This document shows, piece by piece, positions 34,430-45,604 of a DNA stretch of 64,000 nucleotides. Made by a program: the position numbers and the translations under genes. The notes below the pieces were generated by a model. The model saw only the letters and a program-made list of their open reading frames with translations, was not told where the DNA came from and searched no databases. The stretch spans positions 2,825,825 to 2,889,824 of the forward strand of contig JAQFVV010000064.1 in NCBI GenBank assembly GCA_028023455.1. The letters run 5' to 3'. How positions within the stretch are numbered: the stretch's first letter is position 1; every line of letters begins with the position of its first letter. This stretch comes from Epiperipatus broadwayi. Lineage: Eukaryota; Onychophora; Udeonychophora; Euonychophora; Peripatidae.

Positions 34430-35325
34430 GATTATATATTGTATAGTTCTAAATATATTGGTTAACCTTTCTTATAGTTTAAGATCCATGAATTATAGCC
34501 CACCTCTGTCCCAGTGATCAATTTTTTACAAACTCCTGACCAGAAAACAATTTGATCATTATAATAGACAATCCTACATTTTTACAAATGTAGTAAATGT
34601 TTAATAACTCCATACAAAGTGGTCTGCTTTGAAGCATACTTAGCCAATGTTTAGAATATAGACCATCTTAAACTGAGTATCTGTTAGATACCACTCTCAA
34701 AAAAGATGGAGATTGTATACTATTACAATTCTGTATTTTAATAAATAATACATTGACTATTAGTCACCAGTTTTGAAGCCTTAACTCTCCTACTAAATAT
34801 AGCTAAATATGCACATTGCCAATAATAGAGTTATCTCTAAGCTGACTATCTGAAAAAAATCTGTTTTCTGGACAGATCTTGGTAATAAATTAAAATACCT
34901 TGTAAAAATTTTTTATTACATAAATTTGAATTCCAGAAAATATTCATTGCAGGTGAATTCATTGATCATATATCACAAGGGCCATTGCAGTGTTACATCA
35001 TGTATATTTATAAATGTTAAATCTATTAACCTTGAAGAAAAACAATTAATATAAGTTCAAATGTCAGCGTAATAATGTGTTGACAATTTAATGAAGTTAT
35101 ATTGAAGTTCAAAAACTGATAAAAAAAAAACCTTAAAAGTGATTGGTGGATTAAAGTTGCAACAAAATACAGAACATTCACTGATTATGGTCATTCTAGA
35201 TCTTTCTTGTTACACTGAAAACAACATATAAAACCTAAATAATGGTATACAAAATGCTATTAAATATAGAAATGACAATTTTTTTAATATGATGACAATG
35301 AGATTTGTAATAAATGAAAGGAATA
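34430..35325. other. Non-coding, nothing recognised
   Basis: AT-rich sequence without a supported feature. Confidence 0.5.
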
Positions 35326-35330
35326 TTTGA

Positions 35331-35705
35331 TTCATCATCATCATCAACCATTATCAATCCACTGCAGGATGAAGGTCTCTCAAAGTTTAATCCATCTTCT
35401 CTGATCTTTAGTTTCTCTTTTCCATATCACCCCTGCACACTTTTTTATTTCATCTGTCCATCCCACATGTGGTCTCTTTCTGGGTCTTTTACATGCTCTT
35501 GTAATCCAGTTTAAGATTCCAATTGTCCATTTATTATCATCTCTTCTAACAATATATCCAGCCCAACTGCACTTCAGTCTTTTAATTTTTTCAATGACCA
35601 GTAACACCTGTTTGTTCCCTTACCCATATATTGCATTTTCAATCTCTTCTTGTTACTCCCAACATGCATCTCTCCATATCTCTTTGAGTGGTCTGAAGTC
35701 TGTTA
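35331..35705 (-). pseudogene. RTE-like LINE 3' fragment
   Basis: Minus-strand copy from the tail (TCATCATCATCATCAACCAT on the plus strand) back to the RRAIQRLQTT-like segment. It reads VIEKIKRLKCSWAGYIVRRD and ITRACKRPRKRPHVGWTDEI with Trp-to-Cys and other changes plus a frameshift. It ends next to the start of the second-family LINE. Confidence 0.8.
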
Positions 35706-35759
35706 TCTTTTGAATAATGATATTGATATGATGTATTTTACTGATATATCCATTTTATT

Positions 35760-37040
35760 TACTCATTTAGATTTGAATAAAAATATTCAGCTTATTTAAA
35801 AGATCAAGAAGCACTACAGACAAAGACTATTGCTAAGAAAAAGGGTAATTTATATATTGCTTTTTATTGAACTGATCAATGCATTTGACTCGATGAACTA
35901 AATGGATTTATAGCATTATCTGAAATTAGTTGATTGTTCATCAAACTTTATTCTTATTATATATTTTTCACATGATGGAATGCAAATGTTATTACTGCAG
36001 GTGAAAAATGTAAAGCCTTTAAAATGAAAACTGGTATTGTACAAAAATAAATACTTATTCCAACATAATTTTCAATATTTTTGATAAATGATTTTTGGAG
36101 AATTGTTTTTGTAAGCAGCTTAATGAAACAGGGGTCAAAACATGATATATGTTTGAAGGTGGAATTTGAATCAAATAAAAGTGAAAATGAAAACTTCCTC
36201 TTGGATTCTGGATTTATGGTAAGCTAATGATTATGCCATTTTTACCACTTTAAAAGATGATCTACAGAATATTCTTGAGACTTTGGTTTATTAATTGATA
36301 TTTACAAAATTCCAGTTCTTTATCAACTATTGATAGAATAAAAACCCTCACAATTTTTAGTTTGGGTGGCTATCAATTTGGCACTGTCACCAAATTTAAA
36401 TATCTTAATAGTTTATAAGTAGAAAGATGAACTTAGTGTATTGAGATGTGACATAGATTTCAATATGCTGCTACTTTAAAAGGTTGATATTTTATAACAG
36501 GAAAATAGCTACTGCAATTAAATTTAGTTGCATTTTCCCTAATTTAGTACAACTTTTAGTGTGCTATAGTAAAATTTTAAAAATGCAGTGGTAAAATCAT
36601 ACAACTAATTAATGTAACCCTCAACTTGTTGGATATTATACTATAGAGATTATTTTAAGACATTCTAAAAAAGTGCAACATGGATTGTTCTCATTAGAAA
36701 GATATGCCAGAGAAAAGAATACAGTGAATATCTGTAATTAGATATCATGTTCTCATATGTCATAGCATCGGCGGGGACGCAAACCCACAACCGTCTGCAA
36801 CCAACTACTTGCTTGCAAGGCGGATGCGATAACCCTCTCGGCTAACAATGCTTGGCAATTAGATATCATGTTGAAATGTTTCAGAAAGAAAAGTTTTCTG
36901 CAGGAGAAGTTAAAAGATAGGATTGCAAAATATCAAATAACAGTAATATAAACCAGCATATTCTATATATGGATGTATTTTTCATTCACATATTGGTTTG
37001 TATATCATCACAAAACTCACATCTAGAGTTGTTTTTTTAT
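35760..37040 (+). pseudogene. Second-family LINE, copy 2 (RT to C-terminus)
   Basis: Decayed non-LTR element. Pieces seen in order: a palm-domain block near 35855-35900 (IAFY*TDQCI and, in another frame, NAFDSMN-like residues), a DGMQMLL block, the GxVQ region, the YADD-type box at about 36225-36245 (ANDYAIF), and the C-terminal zinc-finger remnant at 36975-37030. A tRNA-like retroposon interrupts it at 36753-36856. It shares family with 23240-27425. Confidence 0.7.
36753..36856 (-). repeat. Retroposed tRNA-like sequence, copy 2, with target duplication
   Basis: About 104 bp related to 2881-2990. On the minus strand: TTAGCCGAGAGGGTTATCGC (A box), GGTTGCAGACGG, then GTGGGTTTGCGTCCCCGCC (T arm), ending ATGCTATGACATATGAG. 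It is flanked by a 16-bp direct repeat AATTAGATATCATGTT (36737-36752 and 36857-36872), a clean target-site duplication. The extra TATGACATATGA after the acceptor-like end is shared by both copies, so this is a small family, not two independent tRNA pseudogenes. Confidence 0.75.
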
Positions 37041-37104
37041 CCATTTTGTTCTTGGAGTTGGAAGGGCCACATTTGTTTATGAATAACTAACTGCTGCTAT
37101 CGCT

Positions 37105-37385
37105 GGTAACATTGCAAGCTGTCCATTAAAGTATGAAGATTGGCTATCTTAATATAAGCTGAGCTTTGATTGTATATATGTGTGGAGATGATAATCTGGA
37201 CTAACTGACGAGTGCTGGTTTAGCATGAAATACATCTATTGGTGATTATTTATCTTTTCAACGTGTGTGTGATCAAGTGTATCAGCGGTATGAGATAGCA
37301 TGGATGGTTGAGGGTCGTGTGAAAGTCTGATTTCAAACCCCTATATATTACATATAGAAGTGCAGGTATGAAAAAGCCTGTATTG
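37105..37385 (+). repeat. Hammerhead repeat, partial copy
   Basis: Begins at CTGTCCATTAAAGTATGAAG and carries a ribozyme (37190-37250), an A-box-like TGGTTGAGGGT (about 37306-37316) and a B-box-like GATTTCAAACC. It ends in the conserved TATATTACATATAGAAGTGC tail. Confidence 0.75.
37190..37250 (+). ncRNA. Hammerhead ribozyme, copy 4 (core nearly intact)
   Basis: CTGACGAG (37205-37212; the variable position 7 is C, which hammerheads tolerate), stem II GTGCT/AGCAT around GGTTT with one G-U pair, GAAA (37227-37230), TACATC, TA (37237-37238) and TTGG (37239-37242) pairing with CTAA. The weak point is stem III, where the outer pair is U opposite C. Possibly weakly active. Confidence 0.7.
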
Positions 37386-37389
37386 TAGA

Positions 37390-38930
37390 GAAAATCATAT
37401 TTTCAAAAGATTATTTTATTATTTTTGCGGAAGAGAAAACATTGTATACCTACCTATGTAAGTATATGAAATTCATTATATGAAGTTTCTATGATTTATT
37501 TTACCGATTCATTGTATAATTGCACATAATATGTATATAGAAAGTTAATAATACTTTTATGTTTTTTTTATAAGATAAAATATTGCTGTGAACTTTATAT
37601 AAGAGCGCAACGTAAATAAATAAAACCAAATAAGTATTATTATTTTTATGTTAACTTTAGGATTATTTATTTTACAACGGCTCTTAATTAAATGGATTAA
37701 CTTATTTCCCTTTGTTATGTAAATACAATAAAAGAAAGCGTTTTTTTATTGTACTAAAAGAATAACGCATTTTTTGTTTTAGATTTCTAAAAGTGTAATA
37801 AAAATTTCAAATGAGTTGAGTATACTTTTATTATTTAAATGGATAGATAGAATATTAAAATTATTCAAACAATTGTTTAATCAAGTTTCATGAAAAGTTT
37901 AAGATAATCTTTCCTCTTATTATTTTATTTTATTGGCCAATAATATTTGTATTAGTCAGTATAACCATATTTTTGCAATCGTATAATTTATCTGGTTTAT
38001 GTTTTTATTTTTTAAAGTAGTTCTTGTTTTTACTTGTTTTTAAAACTTAAATTTCTATTTTCCAGCCGCAAAACCTATTTATTAGAAAATCGCTGAGATC
38101 AGGTTGGCTCAGATGTAAAGCAATTAGCTGATTAGAAAAAGCAGGCTTTTTTGACAACGTATTTAGTCTATTTATTTAAAATGTAACTTTTATGATCCAA
38201 AAACTACAAAAATTATAGCTGCATCAGTTGAGATTCTAATAGCCTTCAAACTTAGGATATGCCAATCATACCAACAATCTTCCAAGGGAATGAAAATTTG
38301 AGCACAAGAAGATTACCATGGAATGATATTGCAAAGTTTAATATTTTAAAATATGAAACTGAATACAATATCTATATTGATCACTTAGAGTAATTTACAG
38401 TAGAGTAAAAATTAATCTTATTTGTCTGGTATCTCTACTGAACTGCATAGATTGTTGCTATAGAAACCATGTGAACATAACTGCTGCCTTTGGGAACTTT
38501 ATTTTTGAGCTCCCACTTTATTATTGCATTAATCCATGCAAGAAAAAAAAATAGCTGCACCATTATTTGATTATACAACATGCATACATGTTCAGCATAA
38601 CAATTTCATTACTTTTGATCAGAGGCAAAACTTTCCATACAGTAGTGCCACCAGTGCATGCCAGAGTAATCAATAGATGCAAAAAGGTTTGTGCATAAAA
38701 TCCTATCTAGTGTCTACTCATCCAATATCCCTAGACTAATTTCTAGTTTATGGCTTTCATCGGTGAGGAGCCTAAGAAGTGGTGGTCATGTGATGAATAG
38801 GGGTTTATTATTTTTGCTTGGTTGAGATGTCATTTTACTGGGAATCTGAAGAAAAAGTTTTGTCATTTTTCTGCTGCTAACCTAAAAATTATTTTCTTTT
38901 AATTAAATAAATTGACAAATGGTACTACCC
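37390..38930. other. Non-coding, nothing recognised
   Basis: AT-rich sequence without shared repeats that I could identify. Confidence 0.5.
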
Positions 38931-38934
38931 CTAA

Positions 38935-39115
38935 TGAAATCTTAGTTTAGTTGCTGAATGCTAGTTCCATTAGTTAAAGGTCTTGGGTCAATACTGGACT
39001 GAGTAAAATTCACTCCCTTTCTGAGTGAGTATTGTGTTTCTAGCGTCATTTTTCAATGTTGTTGGAATAATTCTTGGATTGATTTTCAATAAATAATAAT
39101 AACAACAACAAGCGA
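38935..39115 (+). repeat. SINE-like repeat with A-rich triplet tail
   Basis: A B-box-like GGTCTTGGGTCAATAC lies near 38980-38996 and the element ends in AATAATAATAACAACAACAA, a tail type common for tRNA-derived SINEs. Confidence 0.4.
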
Positions 39116-39119
39116 AGCT

Positions 39120-39800
39120 CAGCAATTATCAAAAAGATTACCATCTCATTTTTTTAATTAAAAAACAATAAAATAAAAATTTTGTTTTTTATAACAGATT
39201 TATATTTGTAAATTATTTATGCACAGAAAATAATTTTTATTAAAATTTAAATATGCAAGAATAATAAAAAAAGTTTTTAATTCGCACTTGGTAGGATAAG
39301 GACCTTTAACATTAGTACCACAAATATGCAGTGAAGAAAAAAACGTTATTCATTGCAGTTTTCCAGATGATGCTCCTTTAGTAGTTTCTTATTGTTTACT
39401 GACTTTGATTGCCTGACTTGATTAATCATGGGTCAGCAAACTGGGGGAAAAAATCTAAGCCTGATTGGAGTCTGCCAAAAATAATTCAAGTTTTATTTAA
39501 CCCAGATTTAAATCCAGGTTATAGAAATAACAGGGGCTTGTCTCCATTCCACAACAGGAACATTTACATAAGATGGACTTATTTTAAATTTTCATACACA
39601 TATCTATAATTAAAATTTATTGCTTTAAACAATGCATTCTGGGTGAGAAAATACTTTCAGAACTTTTTGTATTAGTCCAACAGTGAAAAAAGTGGGCAGC
39701 TCAAACAAATATATATATATAAATCAAATTATACATATTTACAATCCCCTATAATTACATCTAAACTCCATGGGTATAATGTATACCTGTATTTAAGTAT
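39120..39800. other. Non-coding, nothing recognised
   Basis: AT-rich; the frame at 39409-39609 has mixed composition but no recognisable domain. Confidence 0.4.
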
Positions 39801-40044
39801 TACAGATTCAGCCTGTATCATGCCCATCTCTATTTTGTGTATTTAAATAGGCAAGGTCCTATATATAAGGAGTCAGAGTAACTTAAAGTCAACATGGATA
39901 TGGCAACAATATTGGTATCATCAAAGGATTTGGGTATTCCATAATCAAATTTTCAATGGCATGGATGGCTGAAAGTTGGAGAATGGAGTGGATTGAAGCC
40001 TGTCCATTAAACTTTGAAGATTTGCTATCTTAATATGAACCAAG

Positions 40045-40080
<36 letters not shown>

Positions 40081-40082
<2 letters not shown>

Positions 40083-40287
40083 CACAGTATTCAAAATTAA
40101 ATAATATATTCTTTACCAGAAGTACTTTAAATTGTTTCACTGACAATCTTTATCAACTGTTAATACAAACGTACAAAAAATAAAAACTTGCATTATTTTT
40201 TGTACTAACAGTTGATAAAGATTGTCAGTGAAACAATTGAAAGTACTTCTGGTAAAGAATATATTATTTAATTTTGAATACTGTGTT
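40081..40287. mobile_element. Hairpin MITE-like element inserted in the hammerhead repeat
   Basis: Arms of 86 bp (40081-40166 and 40202-40287) are near-perfect reverse complements: AACACAGTATTCAAAATTAA, TTCTTTACCAGAAGTACTTT and GACAATCTTTATCAACTGTT against their complements. Only about 35 bp of spacer. TATATA lies outside the left end, consistent with a TA-type target, but the duplication is masked by the microsatellite at 40048-40080. Confidence 0.8.
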
Positions 40288-40383
40288 AAATATATTTGTT
40301 TGAATTATTATTATATGATTTAAAAATACAGACATTTAATGGTTGTAGTTACTTATATATATATATGGGGGGAGATGATAAAT

Positions 40384-40440
40384 TTGGACTAACTGATGAG
40401 TGCTGGTTCAGTGTGAAATATGTATATTGGAGATCATTTA
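40384..40440 (+). ncRNA. Hammerhead ribozyme, copy 5 (complete core)
   Basis: CTGATGAG (40393-40400), stem II GTGCT/AGTGT around GGTTC (all five pairs possible, three of them G-U), GAAA (40415-40418), stem III TA-TG-TA (40419-40424), the conserved U and cleavage residue A (40425-40426), and TTGG (40427-40430) pairing with CTAA (40389-40392). Stem I extends beyond a bulge toward AGATCATTTA. The two-pair, two-base-loop stem III is like that of newt satellite hammerheads, which cleave best as tandem (dimeric) motifs. Predicted cut after 40426. Confidence 0.8.
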
Positions 40441-40544
40441 TCTATTTCACATGTATGTGGTCATATGGATCAGTTGTATGAGATAGATTGGATAGTCAAG
40501 TGAGCTTAAAAGTTTAGGTTCAAATCCTCTACAATTAAATTTTT

Positions 40545-41222
40545 AAAAAAAATGAATTAATTTTGTAAATGAATATTAGATAATATTCTGATGAGGAGAA
40601 AGTTCTTAGTCAAAATATTGTTTTTGCTGCTAATTTTAAAGCTAAACAATGGTGATATTTTGTTCAGAATTGCCAAAAAAGGGTAGCCATTTGTAACAGA
40701 GTGTAATTCGAGATAAGAAAGTTCAGTCCACAGTAGTGATACTAAAAACATTTTGTTAATGAACAGAATTGCACAGTTAATATATATATATATATTGGTT
40801 TTGTAATAAATTTAGATTGCTAAAAGTTTACTTATTGGAAGATCGTTTCTAGAAAAATTGTAAAAATTTGTTTATTTCATTTCCACTAAATAAAATTATA
40901 GGTGGCCATTTTCAAAATAAAAAATCTTTACAAGTTTAGACTGTGGAAAATAATTTCTTACAAAAACATAAATGCATGTTAGTAGATATTTGTATCACTT
41001 ACTATAAATAAAGTTATAAGTCATCATTTTTTCCAAATAAATATTGCAGGACTAATACATATGTGAAATCTCACTACTGGACTAATATATAAGTACCATA
41101 TTTATTTATCTGAGATATATATTGTAATGGTCTGGTTTTCCATCAGAAGAGAGTGAACACATCTGACTATGGTTAGACTTTGGATCTTCAGGTAGGATGC
41201 TGTGAATGACACAATAAAATAC
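40545..41222. other. Non-coding, nothing recognised
   Basis: AT-rich with a short TATA run at 40780-40796; no supported feature. Confidence 0.5.
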
Positions 41223-41223
41223 C

Positions 41224-42214
41224 TAATCAATGATTAAACAAGACATTTATTTTTTTATATAGCACTATGTTTTTTTTTATAATCTATAATATTAATAAGC
41301 CAATAAGCTAATACACATGCACTTTGCAGATGTCACTATATAAATGAATACTCCAACTTTTTCAAACACAAGATAAAGTCTTTAAGAAAATATAGAATGA
41401 ATCCATCTATATTTTCGACCCAACCATATATGTATGGGCAAATCCAAAGTGTTTGGAAATGAAGAGCATGAAGTTATTAATTGATCACTTTAAAGTACTT
41501 TTCTACTATGTAAATGAATGATGCCAATGAAATTTCTAGAATTTATACAATACGTCATTCTTATAATTAAATATATGTAAACAAGACATTTACTTTTTAT
41601 ATAGCGCAATGTTTTTTTTTATAATCTATAACATTAATAAGCCAATAAGCTAATACATATGCACTTTGCAGATGTCACTATATAAATGAATACTCCAACT
41701 TTTTCAAACACAAGATAAAGTCTTTAAGAAAATATAGGTGGATTCATTCTATATTTTCTTAAAGACTTTATCTTGTGTTTGAAAAAGTTGGAGTATTCAT
41801 TTATATAGTAACATCTGCAAAGCGCATGTGTATTAGCTTATTGGCTTATTAATATTATAGAATATAAAAAAAAAACATTGTGCTATATAAAAAATAAATG
41901 TCTTGTTTACATATATTTAATTATAAGAATGACATATCGTAAATTCTAGAAATTTCATTGGCATCATTCATTTATGTAGTAGAAAAGTAATTTAAAGTGA
42001 TCAATTAATAACTTCACACTCTTCATTTCAAACACTTTAGATTTGCTCATACATATACAGTTGGATCGAAAATATAGGTGGATTCATTCTATATTTTCTT
42101 AAAGACTTTATCTTGTGTTTGAAAAAGTTGGAGTATTCATTTATATAGTGACATCTGCAAAGCGCATGTGTATTAGCTTATTGGCTTATTAATATTATAG
42201 ACTAATCAATGATT
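41224..42214. mobile_element. Young palindromic element of about 970 bp with flanking direct repeat
   Basis: The sequence 41236-41737 is followed by its own reverse complement, about 41749-42202, with an 11-base centre. Each half has the order A-B-A: a block A of about 160 bp (GACATTTA..., CCAATAAGCTAATAC, CACTATATAAATGAATACTC, CACAAGATAAAGTCTTTAAG) occurs twice per half around a block B (TTTCGACCCAACCATATAT... or complement). Arms differ at only a few positions, so it formed recently. TAATCAATGATT stands at both ends (41224-41235 and 42203-42214), like a 12-bp target duplication. No ORF. Confidence 0.8.
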
Positions 42215-44460
42215 GTATCTATCTCCAATGGACTAGCTCTAAGTTCACACATTAAATTCAGATACAATTTAGGCTAGTTCATCCATACCTCACCCCTCTT
42301 TCTGCTTCCATTACACCTTAGTATTCAAACTGAGAGAGAATGCTGCCCTTGGCTCGCTTCCGGTATGAATTTATCTTATATAGCAACTATCGCATCTCTA
42401 TATAGGTTCTCATTGACTTAAAATACATCCAACCCTATTGTTATGTTACATATAATAATATGTATGTGTACCCATGTATATAGTCAAATAAATGGATGAA
42501 TGGATATATGAATGAAGAGAACAATTTTAATTTAAATCAAACTGACAACATTTATTTGATAACATTCAAACTCTTTTAACATAATAAAAAAAATGTATAC
42601 ACAGGTGTGTGTCAAGTATGTATTGCTACCATATTAATAATTATTACTTCAACCCTTCCCCTGGTAGATATATGTGACAAAACATGAAATATTTACAAAA
42701 CAATAAATTTAACACAAAAAAGTCATTGATTCATTATTACAATGATGACTAGCTAATTTATCATAATATGCAAATATATAAGAGCCTCATCATTAAATTC
42801 TGATGATTGCTGTTTTATCTTCTTTGGGACCCCCTATCTGTGTGTAGTTGATAGAAAAGAAACATTCATATAAGAAAATTAGTCATTCACACTGAATAAA
42901 CTAAATATGACATCATTAGTTAAATAAATAAATAAACAATTAACATAAACTCTGTCATGTAAGAGTGAATGTACTTAATATGGAATAATATCAGAAAAAA
43001 TTTACATTATTCCATGATCCATGGTGGTGTCCCATTGTCAGGACACTATGGAGGGAATTAACTTAAACTTTATTTATATAAAAACATCTTATCTAACTTA
43101 ATACCTTTCCTTTCTGCACTATACTACTATTGAACATATTGAACTGTTCCAAATGTAAAGCATGTTGAAACTTCCAAATGTGAAAATGAAATAAGAGTAG
43201 AAATTTACAAACGTGTAAATATATATATATAAAACACATGATAAATCAATTTCTTTTCAAATCACCCTGATTAAAGTCCTTGAATCTATTAATAACATTT
43301 CTCATGGATACAGTCTATCTTTATTCTCATCATTCTACTCCAATAAAACCTCCATCACTCGCTTGAATTCTCTAGCAACATGATTGAAACAATGTTTCCA
43401 TTTCTGCAGTTGCTTTCCCCCTGGACCCATTCAGTCATTTAAAATGAGGCATTTGATACTTCTTTGGCATTAGGTATACAAGTGAACCAAATCATCATGC
43501 TTTATGGCTGGAATGATAGCACTTCAATCCTATGGTGACTTTATTTAGCCAGAATACATTGCTTAGTGCTTTATAATAACTTCATTTTTTCCAATTTGTT
43601 GTTTGGTATTTAGAGAATTATACAAAAGAAAATTTACTTCATCATCCAAGTGTGTGTGTATATATATATGCTGGCAATATATTATTTTCTTTCATCTTGT
43701 TCGAATAATAGAGCAATCCATTATTTTTACTTATCAACTTAAAATTAATTCAGTTTTTTTTTATTAAATTGCTGGAAAATTATCAGCTTTCTTTATTTTA
43801 TACATTAATTGCAATTTCTTTCAATTTTTTTTTTGCACTGTGAAAATCGTGCAACTAAAATGAGATTTTTGAATGAGTTGTCCATTTTATCTTGCATTCT
43901 ATGGTTCTATCTTAAGATACCAGTTGTGTGCAGTTATCCTATCCTTTGATAAATAACAAAAGATGATGTAAATGAATTGGGTTTTGCTTTTATACTGGAC
44001 TTGGTTTCTGTTGTTTAGTACACAAGTTTTTTCATTTCCTCTTTAATTGCTGTGGTTGTTTATTGTTGCGTATATATATATATATATTGGTTGTGGATAA
44101 AGTTAAAATTAAATAATAAAATTCTGTAGTAAAATTTGAGTCTCATTTTCTAACACTTGGTTGTCAAGGTATTGATTTGACACCAGGTCATCACTATGCC
44201 TACAAAGTCTAAGTCTTTAATAATGATGTTTACACATTGACAAATGACCTATTAGTATAGATATATGTGAAAGGTCTTTTTAATTAGGTTTTTACTTTCC
44301 ATTGAAAAAAGCATTAATATCATTTTAACACTATCTAGATTTATTAATTATTAAAATAAACTTTTAATGCATATATGTTTATATGTCTGTTCGCATAAAA
44401 AAAAAAAGATAATGTGTATCTAACCTAATATCTCAGATTGTGATCCCAATGGGTTTAACT
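42215..44460. other. Non-coding, nothing recognised
   Basis: AT-rich with TATA microsatellites (43221-43232, 43658-43670, 44070-44088). No shared repeat or gene seen. Confidence 0.5.
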
Positions 44461-44462
44461 TG

Positions 44463-44584
44463 ATATTATAGATACATAACAATGAGTTTGAACATGATTG
44501 TAAGCTTCCTTACAATATAATATATATTATAGATACATAACAATGAGTTTGAACAGGATTGTAAGCTTCCTTACAATATAATAT
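44463..44584 (+). repeat. Tandem duplication, 61-bp unit, two copies
   Basis: The unit TATAGATACATAACAATGAG...AGCTTCCTTACAATATAATA occurs twice in direct succession with one difference (CATG against CAGG). A recent local duplication. Confidence 0.9.
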
Positions 44585-44634
44585 ATATTATACCAAATAG
44601 TTTTTTTTTGCTTTAGCGTTTATAAGGAGTTTTA

Positions 44635-44710
44635 ATGTCTGATGTGCCAAAACTGGAATCAATCCCATGACCTCACATTGCAGAAACTGCCACTGACTAG
44701 GCAATATTCT
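44635..44710 (-). repeat. Possible tRNA-like SINE remnant
   Basis: On the minus strand GCCTAGTCAGTGGCAG could be an A box and GGGATTGATTCCAG a B box at near-tRNA spacing. Weak. Confidence 0.3.
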
Positions 44711-45600
44711 CATGAATAAATATGTAATGAAAAAATAGTCATCTTCTATTATTAGTTAAAAAACAACTTGAATAATAAAACCTATCTTCCTAGTTATAAA
44801 TTTAATAAACTGTTAAATTGAATGCCTAACAGCATAAAATACAGTATTCAAAAACTACTCTCTAAATAGGTAACTCACAATCATATTTCATTAACTGCAA
44901 GATTTTTAATTAATTAATTATGTAGAGATCAACCTTTTAATAATGTAGTAACTTATTTAAACAGATCGGCAAACGAAATTGTGATTTATTTGTTGAATAA
45001 GGACAGCTTGTTTGCTTAACATTTATATGTAGAGTTAAATATACATTGAGATTTTACTGGGCATTAAAAAAAAATTAAGCCTTCTTAACTTTTTTTAAAT
45101 AAATACTATTTTTTTATATTTTTAAATACATAATTTGAATATTATGAAAAAATTATGTGCATAAATAGGGTGATAGTAATAGTTAATGGTAAATCAACCA
45201 CCCTAACCGATCTTTTTTTTGTGTGTTCATGTGTATTTTCTAAATTGCACCTATACAGAATTTAGGAATAATCTTCTAGTTTACTTCTTTGGACACATTG
45301 AACAGATTCTTATTAATTTTGACAAATTTAAATTGAATTTTTGATTTAATATTTAACATTTTTTATAAACCGATGATAATATCATTGTATTAAAATGTAA
45401 TTAAACAAACTTGAGTACGTTATCAACCAATAGTCTAAGCAAGCGAAAATGTTTTTATTTATTTTTCCTAGAGTGGCTTTGAATTTTTCAGGAGACTTTT
45501 AAATGCTTTCTAAATCAGCATTTAGTTCTAGTATAAAATAAACTTTATTTTTCTTATAAAATCACTTACATTATTTTTTTATTTTCATATATAGCAGAAA
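44711..45600. other. Non-coding, nothing recognised
   Basis: AT-rich unique sequence. Confidence 0.5.
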
Positions 45601-45604
45601 ATTA

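Larger units (their letters stand above)
39805..40540 (+). repeat. Hammerhead repeat, full unit split by an insertion
   Basis: The 5' half (39815-40047: ATCATGCCCATCTC, AGGTCCTATATATAAGG, CATGGATATGGCAACAA, CCATTAAACTTTGAAGATTT) and the 3' half (40365-40540) are separated by a TATA microsatellite and a hairpin element. The 3' half holds the best-preserved ribozyme in the window and a B-box-like AGGTTCAAATCC (40516-40527). Confidence 0.8.

Noticed and set aside
36753-36856. Functional Leu/Ser tRNA gene
   Set aside because: The anticodon stem is poor, the T arm is partly mutated, and the copy has a target duplication and sits inside a LINE, all pointing to retroposition.
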